Shown here: one piece after another, positions 1-12,077 of the stretch
Layout: each line of letters starts with the position of its first letter
How positions within the stretch are numbered: position 1 is the first letter of the stretch
DNA from: Ectocarpus siliculosus
Lineage: Eukaryota; Sar; Phaeophyceae; Ectocarpales; Ectocarpaceae
Length of the DNA: 64,000 nucleotides
Assembly (NCBI GenBank): GCA_000310025.1
Contig: FN649729.1
Coordinates: 3,563,473 to 3,627,472, forward strand
Direction of reading: 5' to 3'
Made by a program: the position numbers and the translations under genes
Notes under the pieces: model-generated
The model's database searches: none
Told to the model about the DNA's origin: nothing
The model's input: the letters and a program-made list of their open reading frames with translations, nothing else

Positions 1-290
1 ACACCGACCGAACGACGACCTTTTCGACGACCTTTTGTCTACAGGCCTGTTGAGGCATTGCTGCAAAACAGGCAATACAGGCCTGTTGAGCTATCACTGC
101 AATACCACCAGTAGTGGCCGGGAGGAGGATGGCCTCCGAAGTGCTCGGTTCAACACGGCAGAACTGAATATTCGTAAGGTGTGATACTGGTGATCCTGTG
201 TCTTTAGAACACGGTGTCGTATATTGGCTGATGACAATGAGGTTGGTTTAAAATATTTCTTCATGTGTGAAAACGAACATTGAAGAAAAG
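1..290. other. Left edge, no gene seen
   Basis: No convincing exon. A short direct repeat beginning ACAGGCCTGTTGAG occurs near 40 and again near 75. The region lies downstream of the stop codon of the minus-strand gene that ends at 291, so it probably holds that gene's 3' UTR and flank. Confidence 0.4.
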
Positions 291-3200
291 CTAGGTCGGG
301 GCTGGGTTGCTGCGTGCCATGCGAAAACAAAGCAGCAACACCTGCGGTGGGAAAAACGGACGCATCTATCCATGCACGCCACTCGCGGGAACGAATCACG
401 CCAATAGACGGGCATCTGTCGATGTACACGACGGTGGTCATATTGACGGGTATAGCTTGCCTCGAGAAAATTGTTGCAGATATGGTCTATCATTCCTACG
501 CCGACCGGCCAATGCTGTGCTCTCTACCTTTTAACACCTTGCTCGTGGTTACGAGGCGTTGCCCCTGTACCCCACACCTTACCCAACAACTACACCGTAG
601 GTCAATCATATCTTACCCCGAGGATCCATTCGCCCATGCTCGGCGGGGTGCGCAGGCGGCGGCCTGTGCGGGCGTTCTCGAGCTTCTTGCGCTCCCAGTA
701 CTGCAAACAAAATCAGATGCAGTAATGGTGTGAGAGCGATATCGATTGGTCTTACGTCAAAATGTTGCAGTAGCCCGACAACTAATTGTTCCGGGTGGTA
801 CTCTGCCCATTGGGGCGACCAGCAAGAGGGGGAGGCAGGCGCGGTCGAAATCTACAAAAGCTGGACCCGAGAGCAAGAGGGGGAACCAGGCGAGGCGTGA
901 AAAACCGCCAAACGTAATAACATCCAGCTATTTTTCCCGCCGGACCTTCTCGAAGCCGAACGAGCGGCACGCGCCAGGGAGGTTAGCCGCCGAGACTTCG
1001 ACGTCTCCCCCGAGAACAACCGTGCCAGGGGCTAGCAACGACTCTTCTCCGTCGAGAAGCACGACGAGCGCGCCGTCCGCGAGGCAGGGCGAAACTCCGG
1101 CCGGGCAAGAGCTGTCTAGGCTGTGGGGGTTGGCGACCTCGATGACGATGCTGTGGTCGACACCGTCGGTGTCCGTAGTGAGGACGGACAGACCTGCTCG
1201 CACCAGCAACCGCCGTGAGGGGGCCAACAACAACAAACGAGGGTCACATCACAGGACATGGCGTGTGTGCGGCCCCGGGGAGTAAAACGGTATTCCTATC
1301 CCACAACAAAATTCTGTCATCCATTGTCTAACGGACATTTGAGTTCCACTTGCTCGAGAGCTACAGGCGGTCTCGTTACAGGTTCTGGCGCCCCCCTCGG
1401 CTAACCACTGTTTGCTGTTGATTGTGGATGCGCTGGCAAACGTATTCCGTCGAATGCGTGTATCAACGGTTCTAGGAACAGAGGAATCAACGCTCATCGA
1501 GTACCCACCTTTGGTACACATCACTCCGTTCTACTCGCTGCGCCGAAAGGTGGTAATCGAGTCGCGATACAATGTAGCGCAACTGGAATCCCTACTTCAA
1601 TAGCTGTACATATGTGAAGGTTCATCGAACGCCTACCGGTGATGTAGGTGATCTCGGGCAGGTCGGCGACGGGGGACGTGATCCTCATGTTGACGTTCAT
1701 GTTGGAGTCGGCGATGACGGAGTACCACCCTCCGTCCTCTCCCGTGAAGTCAAACTTTTGTCCCAGGAAGCCGGTCATGTGGGGGTCACCTGAAACAGAG
1801 AACATGTCAAGCGTCGATCAGGGTTTGGGATAGAATGTGGTAGACACCGTATAAAACGCTCATCACTCGCACACCAGGCCAACAAGACCAGCGATTCACT
1901 CGAACACTGGTGGCGACAGCCTCACCGGTACATATCCCCAGTGTAATTAAAACAGAGAGCGTTTCTTACCGCAGATCACGCCGTCGATGCTCTTCTCTTC
2001 GAACACGTCACAAAAGTCTTTGTCTACGCAGCAGATGAGAGGGTCGGGGCAATTCGCGTCGTCTTCATTGCAACCTGAGGTACATTCGTAGAACACGAGC
2101 GCCGGTAGGGCAATTGCATGTGTCAGCGTGGACAAAATAGAGCAGCAGCCAGATGTTGGGTTGTTTTCCCATCTAATTCCGTGCGCCCATCCACAGCTAT
2201 CTTACCCTACAGTCGTTTTGACAGCATTGGGGCACACAGGAGGAAGTTCTCCTCTCTCAATCCTACTCCACCTTTCCCCCGCGATTCTTGCAGTCAGACT
2301 ACGAAGGTCCCTTGAATCTTCCCACCCACTAGATCGCGGACCTTGCATTCCAGATATCTCAACCCGCAACGCAAAAAGACGTCGAGGACCCCATCAGAAG
2401 AGGATGTCCTCGATAGCTAGGATGTGCAGACGTGTGCTCTACACAATAAGCATACGCCAAGACAAAAAAAAAAAAAAACTGTGTTTTCGAAGTGGCCTAC
2501 TTCGATCGGTCGCCATGCCACCGAAGCTTGTGCACTGCCCTACGCTGCACTATTCTAAACGAGGCGGGTGACTCACTGCAGGTGGGGTTCAAGGGGAGGG
2601 TGACGTCGCCACAGTCAGGTTCGTTGTTCTCGAAGGCGACAGCCACTGTAATAGTGTACGCGATGGTGGGGTAAAGGGTTTCGGTCGCGGTGTTCCCGGT
2701 AGGAGAACCAGCGATGTCAGGAATGTTGAAAGTGCCATCCACCGCGGCGATGGTGTAGCTGACCTCGGCTTCTGTCGGGATGTTTCCTATGATGCGATTT
2801 TCGTCGGGAGAAGGGGCGGGCGGGGATGCACGGTAGCGAATCGTTCAGCTCGGGTGGCCCGCGTGCATCGACACGCAGCAAGCCTACTGCAACGCACAAC
2901 GGAGTAGCTCGTCAAATCCCCCACTGGACTCTACAGCAGAGGTATGTTGCGGCAGCCAGCAACACCACGCCATTCAGCGGTCCGGTGAAGTCGGGGTGAT
3001 CTTCGAGCAACTCTTGTGCAGTGTAGACTTCAGTATATGAAAAATCGCTTGCCTGACGCGCGAACGCTTGGCAACATTGGCATCAGCGAGGTAGTCGTCG
3101 CTCCGAACAATTTCACACACAACACGAGCGGCAAGGGCATGACTCAACATCAACGCTCGTGTTCCACTGACCGAACGTCAGGAGGAAATCCGATCCATCT

Positions 3201-6172
3201 CCGAGGCAAGGCTCGGCCACCAGAGATGGCGTGACGGAGATGGTGCCCAAATCCTTCGTTCGCGGGAAATAGACAAAACAAAGAAACACGACGACGGGCA
3301 GGGTGAACAATAAACCGTCAACAGGGAGCACGTCGTGTCTGGTTAGTCCCAATGAACGTACGAAAGGGAGAACTGCTTCCGCAACCGGGTACACCGGGTC
3401 CTCCTACGAATGTAGCTTTGAGAGGTACACGCACACATGCCAAAGGCGACCCGAAGAGCAGCTTGTTCGGAGTGCTTGTTGGCACTTGAGACACGCAGTA
3501 CTACCACTTTGTACCCGAAACGGAATGTTCTTCCTCATGCCTTCGTGATTGTATCAAAAAACCTGGGAGGGGATAAGAGTGCAATATATACTGGGGCCGT
3601 CCCCCACAAAACCCCAAACGTCTAACACCACATGTTGAGGTCAGCGCGAAGAAAAAGGCTAGTCGGATGACGGTTTTTAGCTGCCCATCATATAACTTGT
3701 CGATGCGGCCGATGCAAAACTTCAATTCAACTACAACGTGATGTGATAGTCGGATAAAGGTTTTTAGCTGCATATATAATCATATAACTTGTCGACGCGG
3801 CTGTTGCAAAACTTCAATTCAACTACAACGTGATGTGATGAGGACGTACCGGGCAGACTTTGAGGGCGGGGATCACCAAAGGATCCGGCGAACAGACGCA
3901 CTTGCTATCAGGGCCAGGGAAAATCTCGCCGGCTGTGGTGCACTCTTCATTGTCTTGCCCATTAGTCTTCGCCGAGACGCAGTACGGTACCACCAACTCA
4001 CCGGCGTCGTTCCCCACACACGGCACCTGCGGCATTATATACAGAAGTGGTAGTGATTTGTGGAGAGGTTGTGGCACATGCTTCCTTCGCACATGTTTCG
4101 TGGCTCAGAAGAAACTGGGAGCTGTGGACATGGACAGGAGAGAGCCTCCTCCGCATTTGTATCGTTACGAGGAACTCTTTCGATGGTTGAGGGCGCGCGC
4201 ACCCCGCGTCCTTCGTCCGTTCCAAAGGAAGCGCGGGGCACGAGGTCGATTTATTGTATCGATCGGAGTATACATGCGTGGGTTTGGAATGGAACATCTT
4301 GCCGTTCTTTGTGCAACCGATCAGCTCTGTTCTTATTGGATTGGGAACGCTTGCACGTTGTGCGGACTCGAGTCAGACAGGCACCCTTTGTCTCGACGCC
4401 GATTCATGGACCTCTCGTTGTACTTAGCATGCGAGCACGACCCACCGTGAATTGGACCCCTGCAAACAAGGTTGAGCCTTGCTGGACGTCCGCGCAGATG
4501 TCGGTCGGATTACTCTCCAGGTCAAATGTATCCTCTTCGCACTTGAACCCGTAAACGTCGCATGTTCCACCGGGACCAAAATCGCCAAGCCACCTGAAGA
4601 AATTCAATATGCTCGATCAACGTTGTCGACGTCCGTTCACGTGCTAGAAAAACAAATCACAGTCGTCCTGGTCCAAACGATAATCGTTCTTGCGTCGTTT
4701 TCATCTTTAGCAAGGGACACGGGAACGGAACGGATCGGCCTCAAATTTGTTATCAACATGACGATCCGACCGGGCGTTGGCGGGCTCGCCAATGCATCTT
4801 TCCGCCTGGACGCCTACATAGTGTGCGACCCGCACAAAGATTCAACAGCATATTGGCATCTGAGGTACTTTGTCACGACCCAAATTTCTTGACCCAAACT
4901 GAAAACCAACGATCTTTGGTGGGGAGTACAACTCTTTACTCACATTCCCACGTCCTGTCGATCACCACTACCAGTTGATAGGAATGTCAAGTCCCCCGTG
5001 AAGGTAATCGAGTCCCTGTGTGAAGGATCAACAGCACCACCGCCCACCAGAGGGACAGTTGTAAGCAACAAACAGTCGGAACAAGCTCCTCGAAGCAAGG
5101 GACTACTCAGAACGCGCGGCTGGTTAGATCGCGTCTTGCAAACCTTGCGGTAGAAATAGCTAAAACACTGGAAAAAGCAAGCTTCAGGTTCCTTCTCCCG
5201 CTGTTTTCATAATGGAGACACCCTCCCGTGCTCGGTTGGCAACAACTTCGAATTGTCCGTGCTGAACGTGCAGCAACCGCATCTATTAATGCATTCGAAA
5301 CAGATCATCGCCGGCTATCCTTGAGTAGCTTTTCGTGGAACAGCAATCCGAGCTTCAGGCCGGTGGGCACGTGCAACCGTAATCTCAAAATGTTCGCCAA
5401 TTCGTCATACACAAGGTTCACATTGGTTCCCAGACACTTACTGTGTTCCGTCGCAGAGATCGGTGGTCGCTTGGACGTTGGTAAGAGCGTCATCGTCTGG
5501 GAGCTGTCGGGACACAAGAACAAGGCAGCGGAGAGGACGGCGTGATGAGTGGGCAGCGCCCCAAACAGACGAACACGGCTGGCTGTAACAACACACCAAG
5601 GCACAAGTCCACGGTCCAACCCACGTAGACTAGTCTCCGACAAACACACCGCGCAAAAGGCTGGTTCTGGCAACACGGTCGGTGAGTCCTTGCTGGAATT
5701 TCCGGAGATGCCACCATTGCTGCACTGAATTCGAAAACCCCATACTTTTCGGAGGTGGGTTTGGTTCGGCCCTGGCATGTAAGCTACTACTGTAACCCGA
5801 CAAACGGACGGAACGACCGTCGCCGTCCCCAACACATCCAACCGTTTGCCCTCGCAGCAGGCTAGAGGAATTAGAACCGCACGGTGCCTCGTTGTGCCAC
5901 CACGGCATGTACCAATCGAATGGACAATGACGTCACACTACCAAAGAATGGTTTCCTTCGGCATCTTCTTCCATGTTTGAAACGTAAACCCTTGTTCTCA
6001 CATCGACATCTCCGGCGGTGCACGTGCCCCCTGCACTGGGGTCAATGCAATCCGCCTGGCCGCTGAGGGTTTCGGCAACCGTACAAGTAAAATCTTGGGC
6101 GGCCACTTGCAGCAGTTGCGGGAAGAGCGAAAGCCCGCAGGCGATGTACGCGGGCCTCACGATGAAGCCCAT
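291..6172 (-). CDS. Secreted cysteine-containing protein with GDPH (VWD-like) module, 11 exons
   Basis: Exons read from high to low: 6172-5937, 5015-4944, 4593-4446, 4026-3850, 3253-3172, 2786-2577, 2074-1970, 1789-1637, 1193-946, 700-617, 341-291. Every junction is GT-AG and in phase; the sum is 1566 nt (521 residues plus stop). Residues 1 to about 25 (MGFIVRPAYIACGLSLFPQL, then LQVAAQ) look like a signal peptide. Exons 2-7 carry many cysteines (for example CPDPLICCVDKDFC). From about residue 344 the motif GDPHMTGFLGQKFDF opens a module of about 130 residues ending with SFGFEK and YWERKKLENARTGRR. GDPH openings are typical of von Willebrand D-like extracellular domains; I infer a secreted or wall protein. 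The first junction (donor GTGACG at 5936), the exon ending at 3172 and the last small exon are the least certain. A tandem duplication lies in the intron after 3850. Confidence 0.8.
3661..3848. repeat. Intronic 87-bp tandem duplication
   Basis: Two adjacent copies begin with AGTCGGAT at 3661 and 3748 and share the block CATATAACTTGTCGA and the end AATTCAACTACAACGTGATG. The second copy runs up to the splice donor of the exon ending at 3850, so it abuts the coding sequence without entering it. Confidence 0.85.
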
Positions 6173-7556
6173 CCTGTTCCATGCGGGTAACCAGTGGGCG
6201 GTCAGCTACTCAGTCTACATGTATCGAAATGTTGCAGCGAGTTAAATCCTTTCGCGGGGGGATTGCCTTGTCTGCATCTTGCATGCATCAGCAACCACGA
6301 AAACACGCCATGTTTCTAGGGGGGATTGGAAACACGTGGATGGGGAAGTACAAATTGCGGGATATTTATGGGTAATGGAGGAACGAAAAAAAAAGAAGGG
6401 GGTAGGGGGGGGGGGGGGAAGGGAGCAAGCCCGTTGCTCCTAGCTTCAGGTTTTCACAGTTGTTTGATCTCTTGTTTAAGCCTTCTTCGGCCAGGTCCGT
6501 TCCGCGCACACTCGGAAGAGAGTGAGGGAACCGGGCTGGTGGGATCTTGATCCTCGTTCAAGCTACTTCAACAACACCCCGAAACAACCCGATTATCCTT
6601 ATCCAACGAAAGTTCGGAATATCCATTAAGCGCTCATACACTTATGTTGTACATACCACGTATTTCCCAAAGCCGCGACTCGATCGCCCTACCGTTGACG
6701 CAACAGAGTGGTGTGGTCGAAGCTAAACACGAAAGAAAATCAACACACGCCCGACACCGGCGCTCCCATTCAGAAGAAGCATGCGCCAATCATCTGACGC
6801 AGCTGCCGGTATTTTGCGAGGATTCTCGTGTAGGCCGGTAATCTTGCGGACGATAATATTGTAGCGCTCTGGAGGACAGTTCCGGCCAACCACTTGGAAC
6901 TACCGGAAAACCGCGCCGCCACGAAAATCGCCGCCGCCAATCGATCTGCAGCAAATATTGTTTTGGGCCATCTTCTGTGTGGCAAATAAAAAAGTCTCAA
7001 TGTGTTTGCCCGATCGGGGGGCTAGTCTACTGATGGATTCGCGGTCGTTGCGTGCAAAGCAAGATAATAATGGAACTTCATCTTCGCATTGGTGCACCAA
7101 TAGAAAATTCATTCACACTCGATTCGATGAAAAGTTATTAGCTTCACCTCGGATGTTCTCGAAAGTATTTGCGCCTCTGTGGAGCAGTTTCATCCTGAGC
7201 AGAAAAAACCCACTTCATCATGCGTTTTGCGTGAGATAGTTGCACTAGCACTATCAGTCGACACTTTCACTCTCCAACACGTTACATACACACATACCTT
7301 AACAATGCCGACAACAATATCCGGGCTCCTTGCCGTTTTGACCCCCCCACGTCGGGGGGGTTGTTTTCTCTCACGGGGGATTGGAGTTTCGTTGGATCAA
7401 GGGCAACTACAGCAGGTACTACACGAATGTGTTACATTCCTCCGCATTTCGCTTTCTCTTCCTTTTCAGTAGTGACACTTTCTTCATTTTCCCTTTCCAT
7501 TTCGACTTCGTTTCGTTCTCGTGGGTGTGGGGCGTCGCTCTTTGTTTTGCAGCTTT
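6173..7556. other. Upstream flank of the secreted-protein gene; no gene seen
   Basis: This should contain the promoter and 5' UTR of the minus-strand gene starting at 6172. I see no further exon. A poly-G run with purine-rich flanks lies at about 6388-6425. Short open frames on both strands lack splice context and codon bias. Confidence 0.4.
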
Positions 7557-8019
7557 TTGTGGAGACCACCTTCATAAAGTAAAAGGTAGAAACTCCCCAA
7601 CGTCTGTCGAGGACGATTCCCTCTTTTCACAATGGCGTCGACGTGAGATGTCAGAGTGTCTGCTTTTGGTTGCTAAAAGACACGGGTTCAAAACCCGCTG
7701 GTCACCAAATTTTCTTCCGGAAAACGGAAAAAGGAAAACGGTGGGTGGGCCAAGGGAGGACGCACTGGCTATCGCACTCGGAACTTCTGTAAACGTGGCG
7801 GACGTAGCGAATCCGTAAAACACGTACAGAAGATTGTGAGGAATGTGAATCGCCCCGCCGCCAGCCGGTCGGATTCTGGTTACCCCAAGAAGACTTCTCT
7901 TGCCTTGAAAACAAGAAAGAGTCTCGAAAAAAGGGGGGGGTAATGTGGAGACCACCTTCATGAAGTAAAAGGTAGAAACTCCCCAACGTCTGTCGAGGAC
8001 GATTCCCTTTTTTCACATG
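7557..8019. repeat. 75-bp direct repeats around a tRNA-like segment
   Basis: A block beginning GTGGAGACCACCTTCAT and ending GACGATTCCC followed by a T-rich stretch and CACA occurs at about 7557-7631 and 7944-8019 with only a few mismatches. The roughly 310 bp between them include a tRNA-like 3' half. This could be a SINE-type element, a partial tandem duplication, or a degenerate terminal-repeat pair; I see no protein-coding content. Confidence 0.75.
7645..7708 (+). other. tRNA-like segment (possible SINE head)
   Basis: The segment holds CGGGTTCAAAACCCG, which matches the pol III B box GGTTCRANNCC inside a 5-bp T-arm stem, an A-box-like TGTCAGAGTG upstream, a 5-bp stem CTTTT/AAAAG at the anticodon position, and ends GTCACCA. 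The acceptor stem pairs over only about four positions (GTGA with TCAC) and loop position 33 is not T, so I do not call a functional tRNA. Confidence 0.35.
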
Positions 8020-8729
8020 TTTCTATTTTTCAATAGTCTACAATGTCGTCGGTGGCCGCACAAACACAAACGGTCGTTTGTGCGTTGTTGTGCACACATC
8101 AGGGGAGGCTGCCGGGCATGCATGGAGTTTGAAAAACAGGCGATCTTATTCTTCTTCTATTCTACATGAGACAGCCCCGTTCTCCGCCGCTGTGTCTTGA
8201 CTTTCAATATTCCTGCCGTCTTCCTGCCACCTCACCGGCTTTACATGTTACTATTGTGGGCGGACGATGTGCTTCGTTATTTTGCACTCAGTAAGTTCCC
8301 ACGCTTTCAGGCCTTCGCCTGCCTTGCAATTGTCGTGTTGTTAGCGGTCGTTATCGTCCCTCGAGAAAAAATGCAGACATGCAGCCGGCAGCAGTCCTGG
8401 TCGGTCGCTATCGTCCCCAGAGAGTAGTAAGCAGACTGCCTTTCTTTTTCGCGGATCTACCGATCGATCTAGACTTCTGTACGCAACGGACGGACGTAAC
8501 GACCTCACATCGTCCAAGCTGACCTCGTTTGTTTTACCCTTTTGCCGTAGCGTCTACTCCCTCCGCCTGTCTATAATGAATCGCGGCACCCACATCCCGC
8601 GCGTGCTGGCCGCCCGCCCCGATGCCGGGCGGGGGGCCACCAAGCGTTCCCCGAGTAGTTCAGAGACCACCCAAGAAAGGAAGAAAGAGGGGAACAGAAC
8701 CAACCGAGGTCGGACTACGAGTTGTTGTA
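8020..8729. other. No gene seen
   Basis: Low coding signal on both strands. A short phrase around GTCGTTATCGTCCC near 8347 recurs imperfectly near 8402. Nothing else is identifiable. Confidence 0.35.
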
Positions 8730-9935
8730 CTTGAGATCCTCACCTGCAACGTTCAGGATCTAGCTGCTGCTATCTTCTTGTTACCGCTGTTTGTTGCCGA
8801 TTTAGAGGAGGAGGAGGAGAAGTGTGTGAGAGGTGCGGTGGCCGGGGGTGTGTTGTGTGTATGCGTGTGGCAAATAAACTTGCGTTCGATCTTGCCCCCC
8901 CTGGCTGGTAAGTAAACAAGGCGTGACAAGCTGGATTTTTTCTTCTCTCCGAAACTACTTGCTGAAGAAATGAAACGGCGGTGGGTTGTGGTCGTACGCA
9001 GGACTGCTGCAAACAGCAGCAGCAGCAGTGAGTTTTATGTTGTTGAAACCCTTACCTGCAAGGTTTCAGCATTTGCTATATCTTGTTGTGCTGCTGTTTC
9101 CGAGTGACGAGTGAGAGGACGAGGAGGAGGAGGGGGAGGAGGGTGTGAGAGGAGAGAGTTGAGAGGAGGTGCGATGGCCGGTGGCGAGAACACTTCTTTC
9201 TCCGTGTGTATCTTTTTTCTTGATAATACTTCGTTGGCGTTCGATCTCGCCTCCCCTGGCCGGTACACAAGCCTTGATAAAACTGGATTGTTCTTGGTTT
9301 AATTGGTCTTCTTCTGTCCGCAGCTTCTTGCCGGTAATAGCAGCAGTTAAGATGCAAAGAGGGGTTAACAAACACCGACGGGAGAAGGGAACGGAACAAA
9401 CAGCGGTTGATTGTGTGGTACGCCGAAGGACTGCTGCTGTGCAACTACGATATATACGGTGTGTGAGTTGTGCCATAACATGTACGTACATAGTTGAGAT
9501 CCTTGCATTGGAAGGTTTCAGGATCTGCTACGTTCTTGAGAGGACGAGGAGGAGAAGGAGGGTGTGTGAGAGGAGGTGCGATGGCCGGTGGCGCGGTTGT
9601 GTGAGTCGCAATAATTCTTCCTTGTTTGGCGTTCGATCTTGCCTCCCCTGGCCGGTAAACAAACCGTGACAAACTGGATTGTTCTTGATTTGTTTTTCTT
9701 GTCTCGGAAACTTCTTGCCGGTATACAGGATATATATTATGAACGATACAAAGGAGGACTGCTGTACAACTACTGCTGTATTACGTTGAGATCCTTGCAA
9801 GTGCAATGTTTCAGCTGCTGTCGCCGAGTGAGAGAGGACGAGGAGGAGGAGGAGGAGGAGAGGAGGAGGAGGAGGAGGAGTGTGCGAGAGGAGGTGCGAA
9901 AGGTGGTGTGGTGCGGGTGTGCTTGTGTTTACTTG

Positions 9936-9992
9936 TGCATCGGCCGCGCTAACCGGCTGACCCATGAAGAAGAGACGTCAGTCTCAGTGCGG
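9936..9992 (+). repeat. Dispersed repeat R1, copy 1
   Basis: It carries the signature CGCGCTAACCGGCTGACC followed by a GACGTCAGTCTCAG-like block. The same signature recurs near 10064, 44325 and 59929. Confidence 0.7.
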
Positions 9993-10063
9993 TCAAAAAA
10001 CACAAATAGGGTATGCATGTACAGCATCAGTATTAGCTGTGTGTCTTTCGTTAAGCTAGCATT

Positions 10064-10178
10064 GACCGTACCGACCGGCTGACTGACCAATGAAAGACGC
10101 CAGCTCGGCGGCAAGTTACTTGCAACACCCCCAGAACATTACTTCCACATGCCATGAACTGGGACCCCGTGTGAGAGG
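10064..10178 (+). repeat. Dispersed repeat R1, copy 2
   Basis: It carries ACCGGCTGACTGACCAATGA and AGACGCCAG, then GGGACCCCGTG and GGGCGGCATG about 85 bp later. That tail also closes the copy at 59929, so the family extends over at least 110 bp. Confidence 0.7.
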
Positions 10179-10395
10179 GCGGCATGGAGGAGGCTAAGCT
10201 ATTATTCTCCGGCAGAAACGGCAATAGAAGAAACTGCACGTGTGTGTGTTGTTGTCTCAGTACTTTGTGTGTGTGGCAAATAAACTTTGTTGTTTGATCT
10301 TGCCTCCCCTGGTCGACCTGGTAACTGTGGGCAGAGGCACAGCCATGCCGTGACAAACTAGATTCGTTCTGTACTGATTGTTCTTCACTGGTAGC

Positions 10396-10556
10396 CATCT
10401 TGCTCCATGGGCAGGGTGGGCTACTCCGACCTTGGCAGGGTGGTGACAAAAAATGGCGGACGAGACACATGGTTACCATGTGACAATCTTGCTCCATGTG
10501 CAGGGTGGGCTACTCCGACCTTGGCAGGGTGGTGACATAGAATGGCGGACGAAATT
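10396..10556 (+). repeat. 92-bp tandem duplication
   Basis: The phrase TTGCTCCATGGGCAGGGTGG followed by GCTACTCCGACCTTGG appears near 10399 and again 92 bp later with very few changes (TGGGC to TGTGC). Both copies end in ATGGCGGACGA. No coding potential is seen. Confidence 0.85.
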
Positions 10557-12077
10557 TATGGTCCCGCCCTGGCAAAAACAGTAAGGGTATACCCTATTAC
10601 CCTCGTCGCATGGTCACAACCCTCGGGACAGACCCGAGAGGTTCCTCAAGGGGGCACCGTGCCAGGGGGGGGCCTGGCAATGATAACTTCTGCGCAGGGT
10701 TAAGCCGAGGCTTCACTGAGCATTTAGCTATATGAGCATTCAGTTTCTCAATTTGTTTCGTATTCGGGGTTTGTTCATTCATCATGTTTCTCCTCGTGAC
10801 TTCAAGCATCGTCAACAATCCTAAAGTTCGGGCAAGCAGCCCCACAAAGCTGTAGCCCGGACTCCGGCTCTCACAATACATGAAGAAACCCACCCGGCGG
10901 GGGCTTCTGTGCGACAAAAGAGGACAAGAAATTACATCGCCATTAACAACACTGTGGACAAGATCATTTCGCGCGACGCATTCAGCTAGGCTGCTGTCGT
11001 TTTTTGAAGGCGAAGCAGAGAATCACTTGGTACCCGCCCAAAAAAAAACACGCTCTACGCGGACTGGGTCCCAATTCCAAGAGGTCAGCTGTAGTGCTCA
11101 ACTACAACCTGCCACACAGGCTGTGAGTTCTCCCCACACCAACTACACCCGTGCCAACGCACGCATTTCTCTGACCTGCACAAGACTTCCTTGAGAAAAA
11201 AAACGAAAAAAAAAACGCACGCGCGACAGACCAAAATAGAGAGTCGCTCTCAGCCCGCTAACAGCTTAGCGAGAGACCCAGCCATGAAAACCCATATCCC
11301 AACAACAACGAACCCTATGCGAGGATCATTTTGTGCCCCAAAAGATACGATGCAACCCCGTGAACACATGATCTGACAAGGTCAGAGCAAAACACGCAAT
11401 CAAGAGGAGGAGCCGTCCGCCCCCCAAGCGTGTGAGCCAAAACACTGCCACAGGTTGTGACGAGAACAGAGGGAAAAAAACTTTCCCACATGAGCTACAC
11501 ATGCTACAAAGCAACCGGCGATTATGAGCTCCCCATCCACACCGCAACCCGCCCCCCGTTCTCACACGGATAAGCGAACAACCTCGTGGTGCACACCATG
11601 AGTGCAGGATACCCAAAGAGTTTACGCGACAAGCCGATTACTACCCACACAACAAAAGACGGATCCTCACGCATTTCAGCAGAAAAAGCCGATGCAACAA
11701 CAAGCCAATATAGAATGCTCAACTAAGCCTACAGACTAGTGGATCTCCGGAGCCCCCCTCTGTGTATGTGAAAGGGCGACAGAACAAGTCCAAACTAAAC
11801 TTTGCCAACAGCTCGTGCCCCGCTAAGAACCTAAGTCGGCAAGACGCGAGGTGTAGGACATCTTGGGACGAATCATGCCAAGAGCACACCAACACAACTT
11901 ATTCTAACCAATCACACGTGTCGCGAATCTCCATATGCAGGACCGTGTGTAGAGGGCAGACAGAAATCTTGAGAAAAAAACCCAAGTGCGAGGTTCGTCG
12001 TCCTAAAAGGCGACCCAGGGAGGCAGGTCCATCCCCACCGAAAGCCGAAGGCGAGGACGGCGTGGGAGAACCTGAGC
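10557..12077. other. No gene seen
   Basis: About 1.5 kb with no exon I can support. A-rich runs occur near 11040 and 11195. Scattered open frames on both strands lack consistent codon bias. The right part is 3' flank of the minus-strand gene whose stop codon is at 12078. Confidence 0.35.

Larger units (their letters stand above)
8730..10390. repeat. Degenerate tandem array, unit about 0.35-0.4 kb
   Basis: Three landmarks recur in the same order. TTGAGATCCT or its relatives near 8731, 9045, 9493 and 9786 are each followed by a TTCAGGATCT-like block. GAGGAGGACGAGGAGG-type purine runs lie near 8806, 9110, 9540 and 9836. GCGTTCGATCTTGCC with CCCCTGG lies at 8882, 9237, 9629 and (variant) 10289. 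Spacings of the last landmark are 355, 392 and 660 bp. No long open frame survives in all copies, so this is satellite-like rather than a gene array. Confidence 0.75.
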
